Assembly (NCBI RefSeq): GCF_003991905.1
Contig: NZ_RSCL01000008.1
Span: forward strand, 286,528 to 350,527
Length of the DNA stretch: 64,000 nt
Origin: Dulcicalothrix desertica PCC 7102
GTDB taxonomy: Bacteria > Cyanobacteriota > Cyanobacteriia > Cyanobacteriales > Nostocaceae
Reading direction: 5' to 3'
Shown one piece after another: positions 20,972-29,403 of the stretch. The notes under the pieces are model-generated. The model saw only the letters and a list, made by a program, of their open reading frames with translations. It searched no databases and was not told the origin of the DNA. Each line of letters starts with the position of its first letter. The stretch's first letter is position 1. The translations under genes and the position numbers were made by a program.

Positions 20972-21167
20972 GTTACTCTTATAGATAATAGAATTAACAA
21001 TATATATACTTCAAACTCAGGTAAGCTATAGAGCTATAGTTCCCAAAAAAATATGGAAAATCGATTCTTGACTCAAGCCAAGAATTGATTCTTGGTGTTA
21101 GAAGAGTTATGAACTATAGTTTTATCAGTTATATATTAATGCCGCAAAGTAAATAAACTTGGTAAAA

Positions 21168-21205
21168 ATCGGGTAGAAATCGGGTAATAATTATTTATGT
21201 ATAAA
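21168..21205 (+). promoter_or_regulatory. 11-bp direct repeats plus TATAAA (array unit 1)
   Basis: ATCGGGTAGAA (21168-21178) and ATCGGGTAATA (21179-21189) abut with an 11-bp period, and TATAAA follows at 21200-21205. The next hairpin (21267-21304) begins about 60 bp further on, so this could be a promoter for a short hairpin RNA on the plus strand. On the minus strand it lies about 200 bp before ATPase 1. Confidence 0.4.
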
Positions 21206-21549
21206 AGCACAATTAAAACTAAACAGTCAGAAAGACTTAAAAATAGTAAATATAAAATATAGAAAAAATCGATTCTTGTTTTATTTTGTTTACAAGAATC
21301 GATTGAATGTGAAATTGGAGTTATGAAGACACACAAATTATATACTTACAATTTATTTGTAAATTGTGAAAAAAATAGGAAGCAATCGGGTAGAAGTTGA
21401 GTAGATTCTAATTAAGTACATAATAAACTGTAAAATTTACAAAAAAATAAAAATAGATTCTTGCTTATAGGCAAGAACCAAAAAACGTGTGTTCCCTTAA
21501 TGTAACTAAATCACTTATAACTTTAGTTTAACAGCAAATAAGTCTAAAG

Positions 21550-21582
21550 ATAGGGTAGAAATTGTGTAGAAATCGGGTAAAT
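21550..21582 (+). promoter_or_regulatory. three consecutive 11-bp direct repeats (array unit 3)
   Basis: ATAGGGTAGAA, ATTGTGTAGAA and ATCGGGTAAAT follow one another without gaps at an exact 11-bp period, the helical spacing used by OmpR/PhoB-family dimers. This is the best preserved repeat cluster of the array. Confidence 0.45.
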
Positions 21583-21749
21583 TAAATTAATGAGACTGAA
21601 ATTATAAAAATTGGTTCTCGCCTCTAAGCAAGAACCAAAGTGGGATGTGTATGTTGTCGAAGTTCAATCTAACCTGTTATTACCAGGTTATTCTTGAAAA
21701 GTTGAGATTATAGGAAAAAAACGGGCAGAAATTGAGTAGAAGTTTAAAG

Positions 21750-22424
21750 TTAAAGTTGCTTCAGACGATAACCCAGTCCATGAACTGTTTCGATAAACTC
21801 GTCAGGCGCCCCCACTTCTCTGAGTTTTTGGCGTAAACTTTTGATGTGGGACTTAACGGTGTCTTCGGTAGGAGAGTCTTCTATAGACCAAACTTGCTGG
21901 ATGATACCCGGTCTGCTCAAAACACGACGACCGCAAGAAACGAGTAACTCTAAAATTGCGTATTCCTTCGGTGTCAGGTTTAACAGTTGCTCTTCATAGA
22001 AAACTTCATAGGTACTTTGATTGATACATAAGTTTCCCCAGGATAAATTTATTCCTGGTCGAGAGTTACCGCGACGTGAAAGTGCCCTGATACGTGCCAT
22101 CAATTCACCTAAGTCAAACGGTTTAACCATATAGTCATCGGCGCCTGCATCTAGCCCAATAATTTTATCGGCGATAGTATCGCGAGCAGTAAGCATTAAA
22201 ATGGGAACAGGCAAATTACGTGAGCGCAGTTTTTGACAAAACTTAATACCATCTAGCTTAGGCAACGTAATATCTAGCACAATTAAGTTATAATCAAATG
22301 TCTCCACGTAATTTAATGCGGCTTCACCATCTTGCACAACATCTACCGTGTACTGACGATTCGTCAACGCTTCCGCTAGCATATCCGCTATTTGCACATC
22401 ATCTTCAACAACTAAAATACGCAT
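21750..22424 (-). CDS. OmpR-family response regulator (RR1)
   Basis: 224 residues. The receiver domain has the acidic pocket EDD (7-9), phosphoacceptor D51 in LIVLDITLP, Thr/Ser in LMLTARD and Lys in MVKPFD. The winged-helix DNA-binding domain from about 128 has NLTPKEYAILELL and the recognition segment DTVKSHIKSLRQKLREVG. It resembles RppA-type cyanobacterial regulators. It is divergently transcribed from the histidine kinase at 22483 with a 58-bp gap that contains a single AATGTGA half-site (22442-22448), so the two are a likely pair. The repeat array abuts its 3' end. Confidence 0.9.
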   Translation of the reverse strand: MRILVVEDDVQIADMLAEALTNRQYTVDVVQDGEAALNYVETFDYNLIVLDITLPKLDGIKFCQKLRSRNLPVPILMLTARDTIADKIIGLDAGADDYMVKPFDLGELMARIRALSRRGNSRPGINLSWGNLCINQSTYEVFYEEQLLNLTPKEYAILELLVSCGRRVLSRPGIIQQVWSIEDSPTEDTVKSHIKSLRQKLREVGAPDEFIETVHGLGYRLKQL

Positions 22425-22482
22425 TTGAACCCAATATCTTAAATGTGAATTTGTATTTATAGATTACTAGCATAAAAACAAT

Positions 22483-23847
22483 ATGAAATGGTCTGTAGAG
22501 GGAAAATGGATTGCAAGCGGTTTCGCGATGGCGATGACGGTTACTGGGTATATTAGTTTTATTTCTTACCAAAATGCTACCAGATTAGCAGAAACTATTG
22601 TAAAAGTAAAAGAGACTCATGAAGTTATTGAGACTTTAGTTGGTGTCGTTGCTCATTTAAACGAAGCTGAATCTGGACGAAGCGGTTATATACTTTTGGG
22701 AGATGACCTAGAATTACAGCGTTACAATCAAGCTATTCAAAAAATCAAGCCAAGAATCAAAATATTAGAAAATCTATTTGCAGATGATTCCAATCAAAAG
22801 CAAAGATTAATCGCACTAGAATATTTACTAGATCAAAGATTTGTGATATCTAATCAAACTATTCAATTATATAGAAAAAATCCCTCTTTACAAAAAAAAC
22901 AAGCTCAGTTAGTGGCTGATAATAATCGTAACCGCAATGAAATTCAGCAACTTATTGAGCAAATGCAAAGTCAAGAAGAACAAGCATTAGATGTATGGGT
23001 AAAACAATCTCAAGCTAACATTCAGTCAAGAATGTTAATTGAAATTTTTGGAACTTTATTAACATTTACTTTTCTTTTTGGTGTTTATGCTCAACTTTAT
23101 CGACAATTAGTCAAACGTCAACAAGCAGAAGCGAAACAACTCCAACTTACAAAAGAAAAAGAATTAGGTGAACTAAAACTGCAATTTTTTTCAATGGCTT
23201 CTCATGAGTTTCGTACACCTTTAAGTATCATTTTGGGGTCGTCTCAACTTTTAGAAGAAAGTCTTCAACCATTCGTAGAAAAAAAGAGGCTAAAAAATCT
23301 CTACCGCATTCAAACTAATGCTCGATTAATGACTCAATTACTCTCAGATATTCTGACCTTAGCAAGAGCAGAAGCCGGAAAATTAGAGTATAAACCTCAA
23401 CTATTAGAAATGCAGAGTTTTTGCCTCAATTTAGTTGAAGATATGCAAACCTTAAGCGAATCTAGCCATGCAATTCAATTTGAGATGGAAGGTAGTGCAA
23501 CTAACGCATGGGTAGATGAAAAATTATTATATTCTATTTTAAGTAATTTACTTTACAATGCCATTAAATATTCACCTCAAAGTCGAAATATTTATTTTAA
23601 ATTAAAATGCCAAAATCAAGCTGTAATATTTCAGGTCAAAGACCAAGGAATTGGCATCTCTGAAACAACTCAACAGGAGATGTACGAACCTTTTCGACGA
23701 GGTGAAAATGCCTTGGGTATTCTTGGTACAGGACTGGGATTAGCAGTTGTAAAAAAATGTATAGAACTACATCAAGGACAAATTAATGTAGAAAGTCAAG
23801 AGGGGGTTGGCACTACTTTTACTGTTACTATTCCGCAGAATAAATAA
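22483..23847 (+). CDS. CHASE3-type sensor histidine kinase (HK1)
   Basis: 454 residues. A transmembrane helix at about 10-28 is followed by a periplasmic helical sensor with VAHLNEAESGRSGYILLGDD (about 56-75), the CHASE3 signature, then a second helix at about 184-205. The kinase core has the H box FFSMASHEFRTPLS with H241, N box LLYNAIKYSP, G1 VKDQGIGIS and G2 GTGLGLAVVKKC, all intact. It lacks an obvious HAMP or PAS domain. Its likely partner is the divergent RR1. The signal is unknown; CHASE3 domains sense diverse extracytoplasmic cues. Confidence 0.88.
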   Translation: MKWSVEGKWIASGFAMAMTVTGYISFISYQNATRLAETIVKVKETHEVIETLVGVVAHLNEAESGRSGYILLGDDLELQRYNQAIQKIKPRIKILENLFADDSNQKQRLIALEYLLDQRFVISNQTIQLYRKNPSLQKKQAQLVADNNRNRNEIQQLIEQMQSQEEQALDVWVKQSQANIQSRMLIEIFGTLLTFTFLFGVYAQLYRQLVKRQQAEAKQLQLTKEKELGELKLQFFSMASHEFRTPLSIILGSSQLLEESLQPFVEKKRLKNLYRIQTNARLMTQLLSDILTLARAEAGKLEYKPQLLEMQSFCLNLVEDMQTLSESSHAIQFEMEGSATNAWVDEKLLYSILSNLLYNAIKYSPQSRNIYFKLKCQNQAVIFQVKDQGIGISETTQQEMYEPFRRGENALGILGTGLGLAVVKKCIELHQGQINVESQEGVGTTFTVTIPQNK

Positions 23848-23881
23848 ATGAATAAATAAATATTATAATATAAATTTCACT

Positions 23882-23899
23882 GTCACTTTTTAATCACAT
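23882..23899 (+). promoter_or_regulatory. 11-bp direct-repeat element (site 4)
   Basis: GTCACTT (23882-23888) and ATCACAT (23893-23899), period 11 bp, in the direction of the CNNM-like gene at 24076. The -10 match is weaker: TAATAT starts 14 nt after TCACATTT. The distance to the start codon is longer (about 175 bp) than at the other sites. Confidence 0.5.
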
Positions 23900-24075
23900 T
23901 TATGTTCTATACTATTAATATTTGTATAAACTAATACTATTTTTAATTAATTTTCATGAATTGGCGCCATTTTGAAACTCTTTGACTATGTTCTCCCGAA
24001 TGTCTAAATCTTTACAATCGAAACTAATGATATAGAATATCAGTATACATTCACATCTATCTAGGTATTATAAAA

Positions 24076-25404
24076 ATGTCTGCCATTGCTACAGAAATTT
24101 TCTTTGTTTTTGTGCTTATTATTGCTAACGGTATATTTTCAGGTTCAGAAATTGCTGTTGTATCATCTCGTAAAGTTCGCCTTGAGCAAATGGCAAGTCG
24201 AGGAAATTCTAAAGCTAGAGCTGCGTTGCGACTGGTAAACTCGCCCAATGATTTTTTTTCTACTGTCCAGATTGGTATTACATTAATTGGTATCTTGAGC
24301 GGCGCCGTGGGTGGGGCAACCTTAGCTCAACGAATAAAGCCTACATTAGATACTATTCCACTTCTAAGACCTTACAGCGAAGGTATTAGTGTTGTAATAG
24401 TAGTAACTATTATTACCTATTTATCTTTAGTAGTTGGGGAATTGGCACCTAAACGAGTAGCATTGAGTAATCCCGAAAAAATAGCTTGCACGGTAGCTAA
24501 ACCGATGCGGTCGCTTTCGTTTATTACAGCCCCATTTGTACGTATTCTCAGTTTTTCTACTGATACATTGCTGAATATTTTAGGTGTACGGGCAACTGAA
24601 GAGCAAGCAATGACTGAAGAAGAAATTAAAGTGCTAATAGAGCAAGCTACAGAGTCGGGAACCTTCGAGGAATCCGAACAAGAAATGCTTGAGCGAGTAT
24701 TCCGTTTCGGTGACCGTCGTATCAAAACTTTGATGACACCGAAATTCGATATCACATGGCTCGATATTAACACACCACTAGAAGAACTTGAACATTTGGT
24801 TAGAGAAAGTAATCATTCCAGATTTCCTGTAGCTAGAGAAAATTTGGACAACTGCTTGGGTATTTTGCGCGGTAAAAATTTTCTATCCGCGCGTTTAAGT
24901 GGACAAGAAGTTAACCTTGAGACAATACTTCAACCACCCCTGCATGTTCCCGAAAATATGACAGCTTTAAAAGTTTTGGAGGAATTTAAACGAACGGGCA
25001 TACATATGGCACTAATTACTGATGAATATGGTAACATTGAAGGCTTGGTAACGCTTAATGATTTAATGGAAGCAATAGTTGGCGATATTACTGCAAGAGA
25101 AGATTTAGAGCAACCAATGGTAGTTAGGCGAGAAGATGGCTCCTTACTAGTAGATGGTTTGCTTCCAACCGATGAACTCAAAGATTTGCTCGATAAAGAA
25201 TCGTTAGCTGAAGAAGAAACTCTTAATTACCATACCCTTGCTGGATTTATAATTAATTTCTTGAAATATATACCGAAAGCAGGCGACCATTTTGAATGGG
25301 ATGGACTACGGTTTGAGGTGATGGATATGGACGGTACGCGGGTAGATAAAGTTCTTATAACACGGATTCAAGAAATGCGGCAAGAATTAATAAATCGTTT
25401 GTGA
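24076..25404 (+). CDS. CNNM/CorC-type transporter (hemolysin C family)
   Basis: 442 residues in the standard order: a DUF21/CNNM membrane domain (about 1-180; IIANGIFSGSEIAVVSSRKVRLEQMASRGN, later GELAPKRVALSNPE), a CBS pair (about 215-335; LMTPKFDITWLD, LITDEYGNIEGLVTLNDLMEAIVGD) and a C-terminal CorC_HlyC domain (about 350-435; LVDGLLPTDELKDLL, AGFIINFLKYIPKAGD). Such proteins are linked to Mg2+ and other divalent-cation export; the CBS pair binds adenine nucleotides. The name hemolysin is historical. It stands alone between two two-component systems and has the 11-bp element upstream. Confidence 0.9.
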   Translation: MSAIATEIFFVFVLIIANGIFSGSEIAVVSSRKVRLEQMASRGNSKARAALRLVNSPNDFFSTVQIGITLIGILSGAVGGATLAQRIKPTLDTIPLLRPYSEGISVVIVVTIITYLSLVVGELAPKRVALSNPEKIACTVAKPMRSLSFITAPFVRILSFSTDTLLNILGVRATEEQAMTEEEIKVLIEQATESGTFEESEQEMLERVFRFGDRRIKTLMTPKFDITWLDINTPLEELEHLVRESNHSRFPVARENLDNCLGILRGKNFLSARLSGQEVNLETILQPPLHVPENMTALKVLEEFKRTGIHMALITDEYGNIEGLVTLNDLMEAIVGDITAREDLEQPMVVRREDGSLLVDGLLPTDELKDLLDKESLAEEETLNYHTLAGFIINFLKYIPKAGDHFEWDGLRFEVMDMDGTRVDKVLITRIQEMRQELINRL

Positions 25405-25725
25405 TTAGCAATTAATATAATCGCGTCACTTATATAATTACAGAGAAATGATGAATATAATGTGACTTAAGCATAAATATTTAAAAATAGTAAATTAAAA
25501 AATCGATTCTTGAAAAAAGACAAGAATCGATTAGGTGTGAAATTGGAGTTATGAAGACACACAAACTATATATTTACAACTTATTCTGAAAATGTGATGA
25601 AATTATGAACAAATCGGGGATCGACGAAAAAATGTGGCTAATGGAAGATATAAGATAAGTTCGACTATTGTATCCTTAAAATAAATGTTAGCAATTTTAG
25701 GTGCATTATTTACTAGATATATTAT
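25405..25725. repeat. 321-bp gap with array-related repeat and two inverted elements
   Basis: No gene. AATCGATTCTTG (25501-25512) and CAAGAATCGATT (25521-25532) form a 12-bp hairpin, and the next about 70 bp match 21305-21370 closely, sharing GTGAAATTGGAGTTATGAAG. Two 11-bp-period pairs are also present, ATGATGA/AATGTGA (25448-25465) and AATGTGA/ATTATGA (25591-25608), but both point away from the regulator gene at 25726. Confidence 0.5.
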
Positions 25726-26403
25726 ATGCGAATATTACTTGTAGAGGATGACCCGGAGCAATTAGAGCCATTACAGGGTGTACTGTCTGAAGCTGGATAT
25801 ATTGTAGATGGCGTTGAAGATGGCGACACTGCACAGTGGCTTTTATCTAAAAAGGAATATGATTTGCTGATTTTAGACTGGATGCTACCTACCGTCAGCG
25901 GCTTGAGTCTTTGTCGGCAATATCGACTTCTTGGCAAAACGGCACCTGTGTTGATGCTTACTGCTAAGGATACTACACTCGATAAAGTAGAGGGTTTAGA
26001 TGCGGGAGCAGATGACTATCTTGTTAAACCTGCTGACTTAGTGGAACTTTTAGCGCGCGTGCGTGCTTTGGGTAGACGTTCCCCTACTTGGGTCGGAAAT
26101 ACTCTCCGTGTTGCTGACCTGCAATTGCACCTAGATACATTAACAGTTGAGCGTAACCAACAAACTGTAGAGTTGTCACCGCGCGAAACTCAATTACTAG
26201 AGTATTTAATGCGTCACCAAAATCAAATCTTAACGCGCGAGCAAATTGAAGAAGCATTGTGGGAATGGGGTTCTGAGCCAGAAAGCAATGCACTAACCGT
26301 ATTAGTACGTAAGTTACGAAATCGTTTGCAACTCGTTGGCGCCGATTCGTGGATAAAAACGGTCTATGGTATGGGTTATAGTTTGAAGGCGCCGGATAAC
26401 TAG
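25726..26403 (+). CDS. OmpR-family response regulator (RR2, RppA/NrsR-like)
   Basis: 225 residues. The receiver domain has EDD (7-9), D51 in LLILDWMLPTVSG, LMLTAKD and LVKPAD. The winged helix has ELSPRETQLLEYLMRHQNQILTREQIEEALW and NALTVLVRKLRNRLQ. The LDWMLP and VKPAD variants are typical of the RppA/NrsR group that pairs with RppB/NrsS kinases. Its kinase is at 27019, but an antisense lipoprotein gene fills the space between them exactly; the stop codons overlap in CTAG (26400-26403). Confidence 0.9.
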   Translation: MRILLVEDDPEQLEPLQGVLSEAGYIVDGVEDGDTAQWLLSKKEYDLLILDWMLPTVSGLSLCRQYRLLGKTAPVLMLTAKDTTLDKVEGLDAGADDYLVKPADLVELLARVRALGRRSPTWVGNTLRVADLQLHLDTLTVERNQQTVELSPRETQLLEYLMRHQNQILTREQIEEALWEWGSEPESNALTVLVRKLRNRLQLVGADSWIKTVYGMGYSLKAPDN

Positions 26404-27020
26404 TTTTTAACTCGATAACTTACAAATCTGGCAATATCTTCTCTAGATAATCCTAGCTGTTGAATTAGTGTAGTTTTAATAGTGGGTAAATCTGTAACTG
26501 GATACTCGAACTCTAAGTTTTGTAGTATAGAATTAGCAGTATTAACCGTTACTAAAGTAACTCCTCGCTTTTTTTCAATTTCAGCCAAAATTCCTAAAAC
26601 TTTGAATGCAGACCGTACCTGCATTTTTCTACCAACTTGCAAAACATCTTTCGCTTGTGTCTGTCCCATTTCTTGAGCAATTATGGTTTTAGCAGTATTT
26701 ACTTCTGTAACTGGTAAAACGAATCTTATTTTTTTGAGTACAGAATTTGCTGTTTGATATTCAACTACAGTTGACTCTCGCTTTTTTTCAACTTCAACTG
26801 CCGTAACTAGTACATTGACTGCAAATTGTGCTTTTACCGTTTGTTTGTCTGCTTGTAGCTTACTTGTGGTATTATATGAACGGCTTAATATCTGGTTTGT
26901 AAACGATTCACCACAAGAAGCAAAACTAATTAAAAACAGTGGCAATAATAAAAGTGTGAATTGAGAATAATGTAATTTTTGTAACCAGTAGAGCATTGAA
27001 ATAAAAATATGAGTTGTCAT
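26400..27020 (-). CDS. putative lipoprotein with internal duplication, antisense between RR2 and HK2
   Basis: Up to 206 residues; the Met at 26996 (MLYWLQKL) gives a more natural lipoprotein signal ending in LISFASC. The mature part consists of two homologous halves of about 53 residues: VEVEKKRESTVVEYQTANSVLKK...PVTEV and AEIEKKRGVTLVTVNTANSILQN...PVTDL. I do not recognise the family. The gene is wedged between RR2 and HK2 on the opposite strand. Its stop overlaps the RR2 stop (CTAG) and the upstream start overlaps the HK2 start (CATG, 27018-27021). The duplicated, codon-consistent frame argues it is real. It could be an envelope partner or accessory of this two-component system. Confidence 0.65.
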   Translation of the reverse strand: MTTHIFISMLYWLQKLHYSQFTLLLLPLFLISFASCGESFTNQILSRSYNTTSKLQADKQTVKAQFAVNVLVTAVEVEKKRESTVVEYQTANSVLKKIRFVLPVTEVNTAKTIIAQEMGQTQAKDVLQVGRKMQVRSAFKVLGILAEIEKKRGVTLVTVNTANSILQNLEFEYPVTDLPTIKTTLIQQLGLSREDIARFVSYRVKN

Positions 27021-28287
27021 GTTTAGTCGTAGCCGTAGTAATTTAGCTTTATGGTTTACCTTAACAATGGGAAGTATTTTGGTAGGTTTTGCCTCAGTGC
27101 TATATTACCAAGAAGTTTTAGATTCGTTAAGGAATCTCGACCAGCTACTAGACAAAAAATCTAGAGTAATGGCAGTAAATGCAAAGTATGACACACTGAA
27201 GCAGCAGCTTGATTTAGAAAATGTGCCACTATTAGGTAGTAACGTATCACCAGTAGATAGTGACCTTGTATACGCACGTTGGTATGATACTCAAAAGCAG
27301 GTGGTACAATTTTTCGGCGCCACTCCACCTGAGCGTTTAATAACCACTCTCGGATTTCATACAATAAAACCTGAGTATCATCAAGTTAGAGGAACCTTCC
27401 GAGATGCTTGGTTGCGTGAGTTAACACTTCCCATATATCAAGATGATTTATTAATTGGTTATCTTCAAGTTGCAACACCACTAACATATACTCAAAATGA
27501 TTTGGCTTATTTACGCTTAGTTTTACTTTTAACAGTTCCAGCAACTTTACTCATTATTGGGTTAGCTGGTTGGTGGTTAGGAGGATTAGCAATGCAACCA
27601 ATTCTTGAAAGCTATGGCCAACTACAACGCTTTACTGCTGATGCTTCTCATGAATTACGCTCACCCTTGTCAGCAATTAACAGCAATGCTCAGTATGGAT
27701 TAATTTCTAATAACCCTTCTGTACAACGTCAACGGTTTGAAAATATTGTTGATGTTGCGAAGTCTATGAGTACTCTTATAAATAACTTGCTGCTTCTGGC
27801 ACGTCATGCTGGTCGATTAGCTCCCGAATCTTTGCAACCAGTTGATTTAAAGAATGAACTTTTAAAAATAGCTGACCAATACACGAAACTAGAAATTGCA
27901 CAGCATATCAATCTTACTTATAAATTACCAAATAATAGCTTAATTGTACTGGGTGATGCAGATTTACTGCATCAAGCAGTAGTTAACTTATTAACTAACG
28001 CATGTAAATATACTAAAGCAGGTGGTCAAGTTCAGTTAAATTTATTCGCTCAGTCTTCTTGGGCAGTTATTGAAGTAATAGATACTGGTATGGGAATTCC
28101 AGAAGCTGATTTACCACACATTTTCGAGCGATTTTACCGAGTTGATAAAAAACGCGCGCGCAAAACTGGTGGATATGGTTTGGGGTTATCTATTGTTCAA
28201 CAAATTGTTTCTGCACACGGAGGATATATTCGTGTCAAAAGTGTAATTGATAAAGGCTCTACCTTCAAAATTATTTTGCCATTGTAG
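27019..28287 (+). CDS. sensor histidine kinase (HK2, RppB/NrsS-like)
   Basis: 422 residues. Helices at about 10-30 and 166-188 bracket a periplasmic sensor of about 135 residues. The kinase core has the H box RFTADASHELRSPLSAI with H211, N box VVNLLTNACKYT, G1 VIDTGMGIP and G2 GGYGLGLSIVQQIV. The ADASHELRSPL form and overall length fit the RppB/NrsS group, whose members respond to redox or nickel; the signal here is unknown. The partner is RR2, across the antisense lipoprotein gene. The TAG stop (28285-28287) is the first triplet of a dispersed GTAGGTTGGG repeat. No Shine-Dalgarno sequence is visible. Confidence 0.88.
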   Translation: MFSRSRSNLALWFTLTMGSILVGFASVLYYQEVLDSLRNLDQLLDKKSRVMAVNAKYDTLKQQLDLENVPLLGSNVSPVDSDLVYARWYDTQKQVVQFFGATPPERLITTLGFHTIKPEYHQVRGTFRDAWLRELTLPIYQDDLLIGYLQVATPLTYTQNDLAYLRLVLLLTVPATLLIIGLAGWWLGGLAMQPILESYGQLQRFTADASHELRSPLSAINSNAQYGLISNNPSVQRQRFENIVDVAKSMSTLINNLLLLARHAGRLAPESLQPVDLKNELLKIADQYTKLEIAQHINLTYKLPNNSLIVLGDADLLHQAVVNLLTNACKYTKAGGQVQLNLFAQSSWAVIEVIDTGMGIPEADLPHIFERFYRVDKKRARKTGGYGLGLSIVQQIVSAHGGYIRVKSVIDKGSTFKIILPL

Positions 28288-28340
28288 GTTGGGTTTCCCT
28301 GCGGGACACTACGTGAACGCAAAGCCGGAACCCAACCTAT
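28284..28340. repeat. TAGGTTGGGTT inverted repeat
   Basis: TAGGTTGGGTT (28285-28295) and AACCCAACCTA (28329-28339) bracket a central GGGTTTCCCTGCGGGACACT segment. Relatives are at 51865-51922 and 56529-56564. It provides the stop codon of HK2 and could form the terminator between two convergent genes. Confidence 0.7.
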
Positions 28341-28344
28341 TTAA

Positions 28345-29226
28345 CTACTTAACGATATATTGGCTAGCTATTGGTTCGAGTTGTCCTTGGTTAACTAATG
28401 TTTGATGAACTAGTGCCGCAATTTCGGCGCGTGTTGCGGCTTTATTAGGATTAAGAACTTTTGGATTTGGATAATTCACGACTATATTTTGCTTGGTTGC
28501 TGCGGCAACATCGCTAACAGCATTTTGAGGAATCTCTTTTGCATCTGTATAATATTTATTAACAATTTCTGAAGCTGAATTTGATTGTGCAGCTTGATTT
28601 GTTGATGTTTGAACTGGCGCCGCTTCTGCCCTAGGAAGTATTACAGACTGCATTAAAGAAGTGATTGCAATAGGAACAAATACAGGTCTTCTTCTTGCTG
28701 CTCGTTGTGTTGATGCAGTTGCCGTTGGTGTGCCAGAAGCTAAATTTAAACCTCTATTTAAAGCAGTTATGGCTTGAACTTTGGTAACAGGTTGGTTCGG
28801 TCGAAAGTTGCCTTGTCCATCACCATACATAAAACCTTGTTCAGATGCTGATTCAATCGGACGTTCTGCCCAATATCCTTGATTTACATCGTTATATACC
28901 GAACCGCTTTCTATCTGTTTTACTGGTGGTTGATTAAAAGCTCTACGAACTACTGCTGCTAATTCATCACGTTGCATTGTTTGTTCAGGTCGAAATGTAC
29001 CATCTGGATATCCGGCTAAAATATTCCTTTGTGCCAACCGCTCAATAAATGGTCGTGCCCAATGGTTTGATGGAACATCTGGGAAGCTTGTTCGTGGTGC
29101 TGTTTGCGGCGCCGTTTGTGCTATTTGAGCGTTAGTTGATGAAGGCGCCATTGCGTCAACTACAAAGCATAAAGCTGGCAATGTAGCAAATAATGATAAA
29201 AATCTTAAAAATCTATTCATAATCAA
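28345..29226 (-). CDS. S-layer homology (SLH) domain protein
   Basis: 293 residues. The signal peptide ends near FVVDAMA; the start could also be the second Met (29220). Three SLH modules are seen: FPDVPSNHWARPFIERLAQRNILAGYPDGTFRPEQ (about 48-82), YNDVNQGYWAERPIESASEQGFMYGDGQGNFRPNQ (about 110-144) and a C-terminal half-module with NPNKAATRAEIAALVHQTLV (about 260-279), separated by a Gln/Ala-rich spacer of about 85 residues. SLH modules bind peptidoglycan-linked polymers. There is no porin barrel, so this is a cell-wall-bound protein rather than an SLH-porin. The 11-bp element lies about 90-107 bp upstream. Confidence 0.85.
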   Translation of the reverse strand: MIMNRFLRFLSLFATLPALCFVVDAMAPSSTNAQIAQTAPQTAPRTSFPDVPSNHWARPFIERLAQRNILAGYPDGTFRPEQTMQRDELAAVVRRAFNQPPVKQIESGSVYNDVNQGYWAERPIESASEQGFMYGDGQGNFRPNQPVTKVQAITALNRGLNLASGTPTATASTQRAARRRPVFVPIAITSLMQSVILPRAEAAPVQTSTNQAAQSNSASEIVNKYYTDAKEIPQNAVSDVAAATKQNIVVNYPNPKVLNPNKAATRAEIAALVHQTLVNQGQLEPIASQYIVK

Positions 29227-29315
29227 TGCCTCCTAATGTTAATACGGGTTATTCAATAATGCTAAGTTCATAATTAAGTTAGCGCATCTATCTATTGAAT
29301 ATATTTTTGGAAAAA

Positions 29316-29333
29316 AATGTGATTTAAATATGA
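29316..29333 (-). promoter_or_regulatory. 11-bp direct-repeat element (site 5)
   Basis: Plus strand AATGTGA (29316-29322) and AATATGA (29327-29333), period 11 bp, then C. It is oriented towards the SLH gene and lies in the divergent gap shared with the antiporter gene at 29404, so it could serve both. Confidence 0.55.
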
Positions 29334-29403
29334 CTACCCTTACATTTGATAGCTAAATTAAAATTGAGTAAGATAAAGTCAAAACATATTTATTAAAATC
29401 AAA

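Larger units (their letters stand above)
20972..21749. repeat. four-unit array of hairpins and 11-bp direct repeats
   Basis: This 778-bp gap has no convincing gene. It contains four degenerate units of about 160-210 bp. Each begins with a hairpin on GATTCTTG/CAAGAATC: 21059-21090, 21267-21304, 21457-21480 and 21611-21638. Each also carries AT(C/T)GGGTAGAA-type direct repeats with an exact 11-bp period: 21168-21189, 21385-21106+ (i.e. to 21406), 21550-21582 (three repeats) and 21720-21741. TATAAA or TAATAA follows some repeat clusters. A fifth hairpin with about 75 bp of matching flank lies at 25501-25600. Promoter or small-RNA roles are inference. Confidence 0.6.

Noticed and set aside
20972-21749. 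CRISPR array
   Set aside because: Repeated hairpins are present, but unit lengths vary from about 160 to 210 bp, repeats are degenerate, and spacers are not uniform; no cas gene is nearby.
22433-22449. 11-bp element between RR1 and HK1
   Set aside because: Only one AATGTGA half-site is present; the neighbouring AATATCT is out of phase (9 bp).
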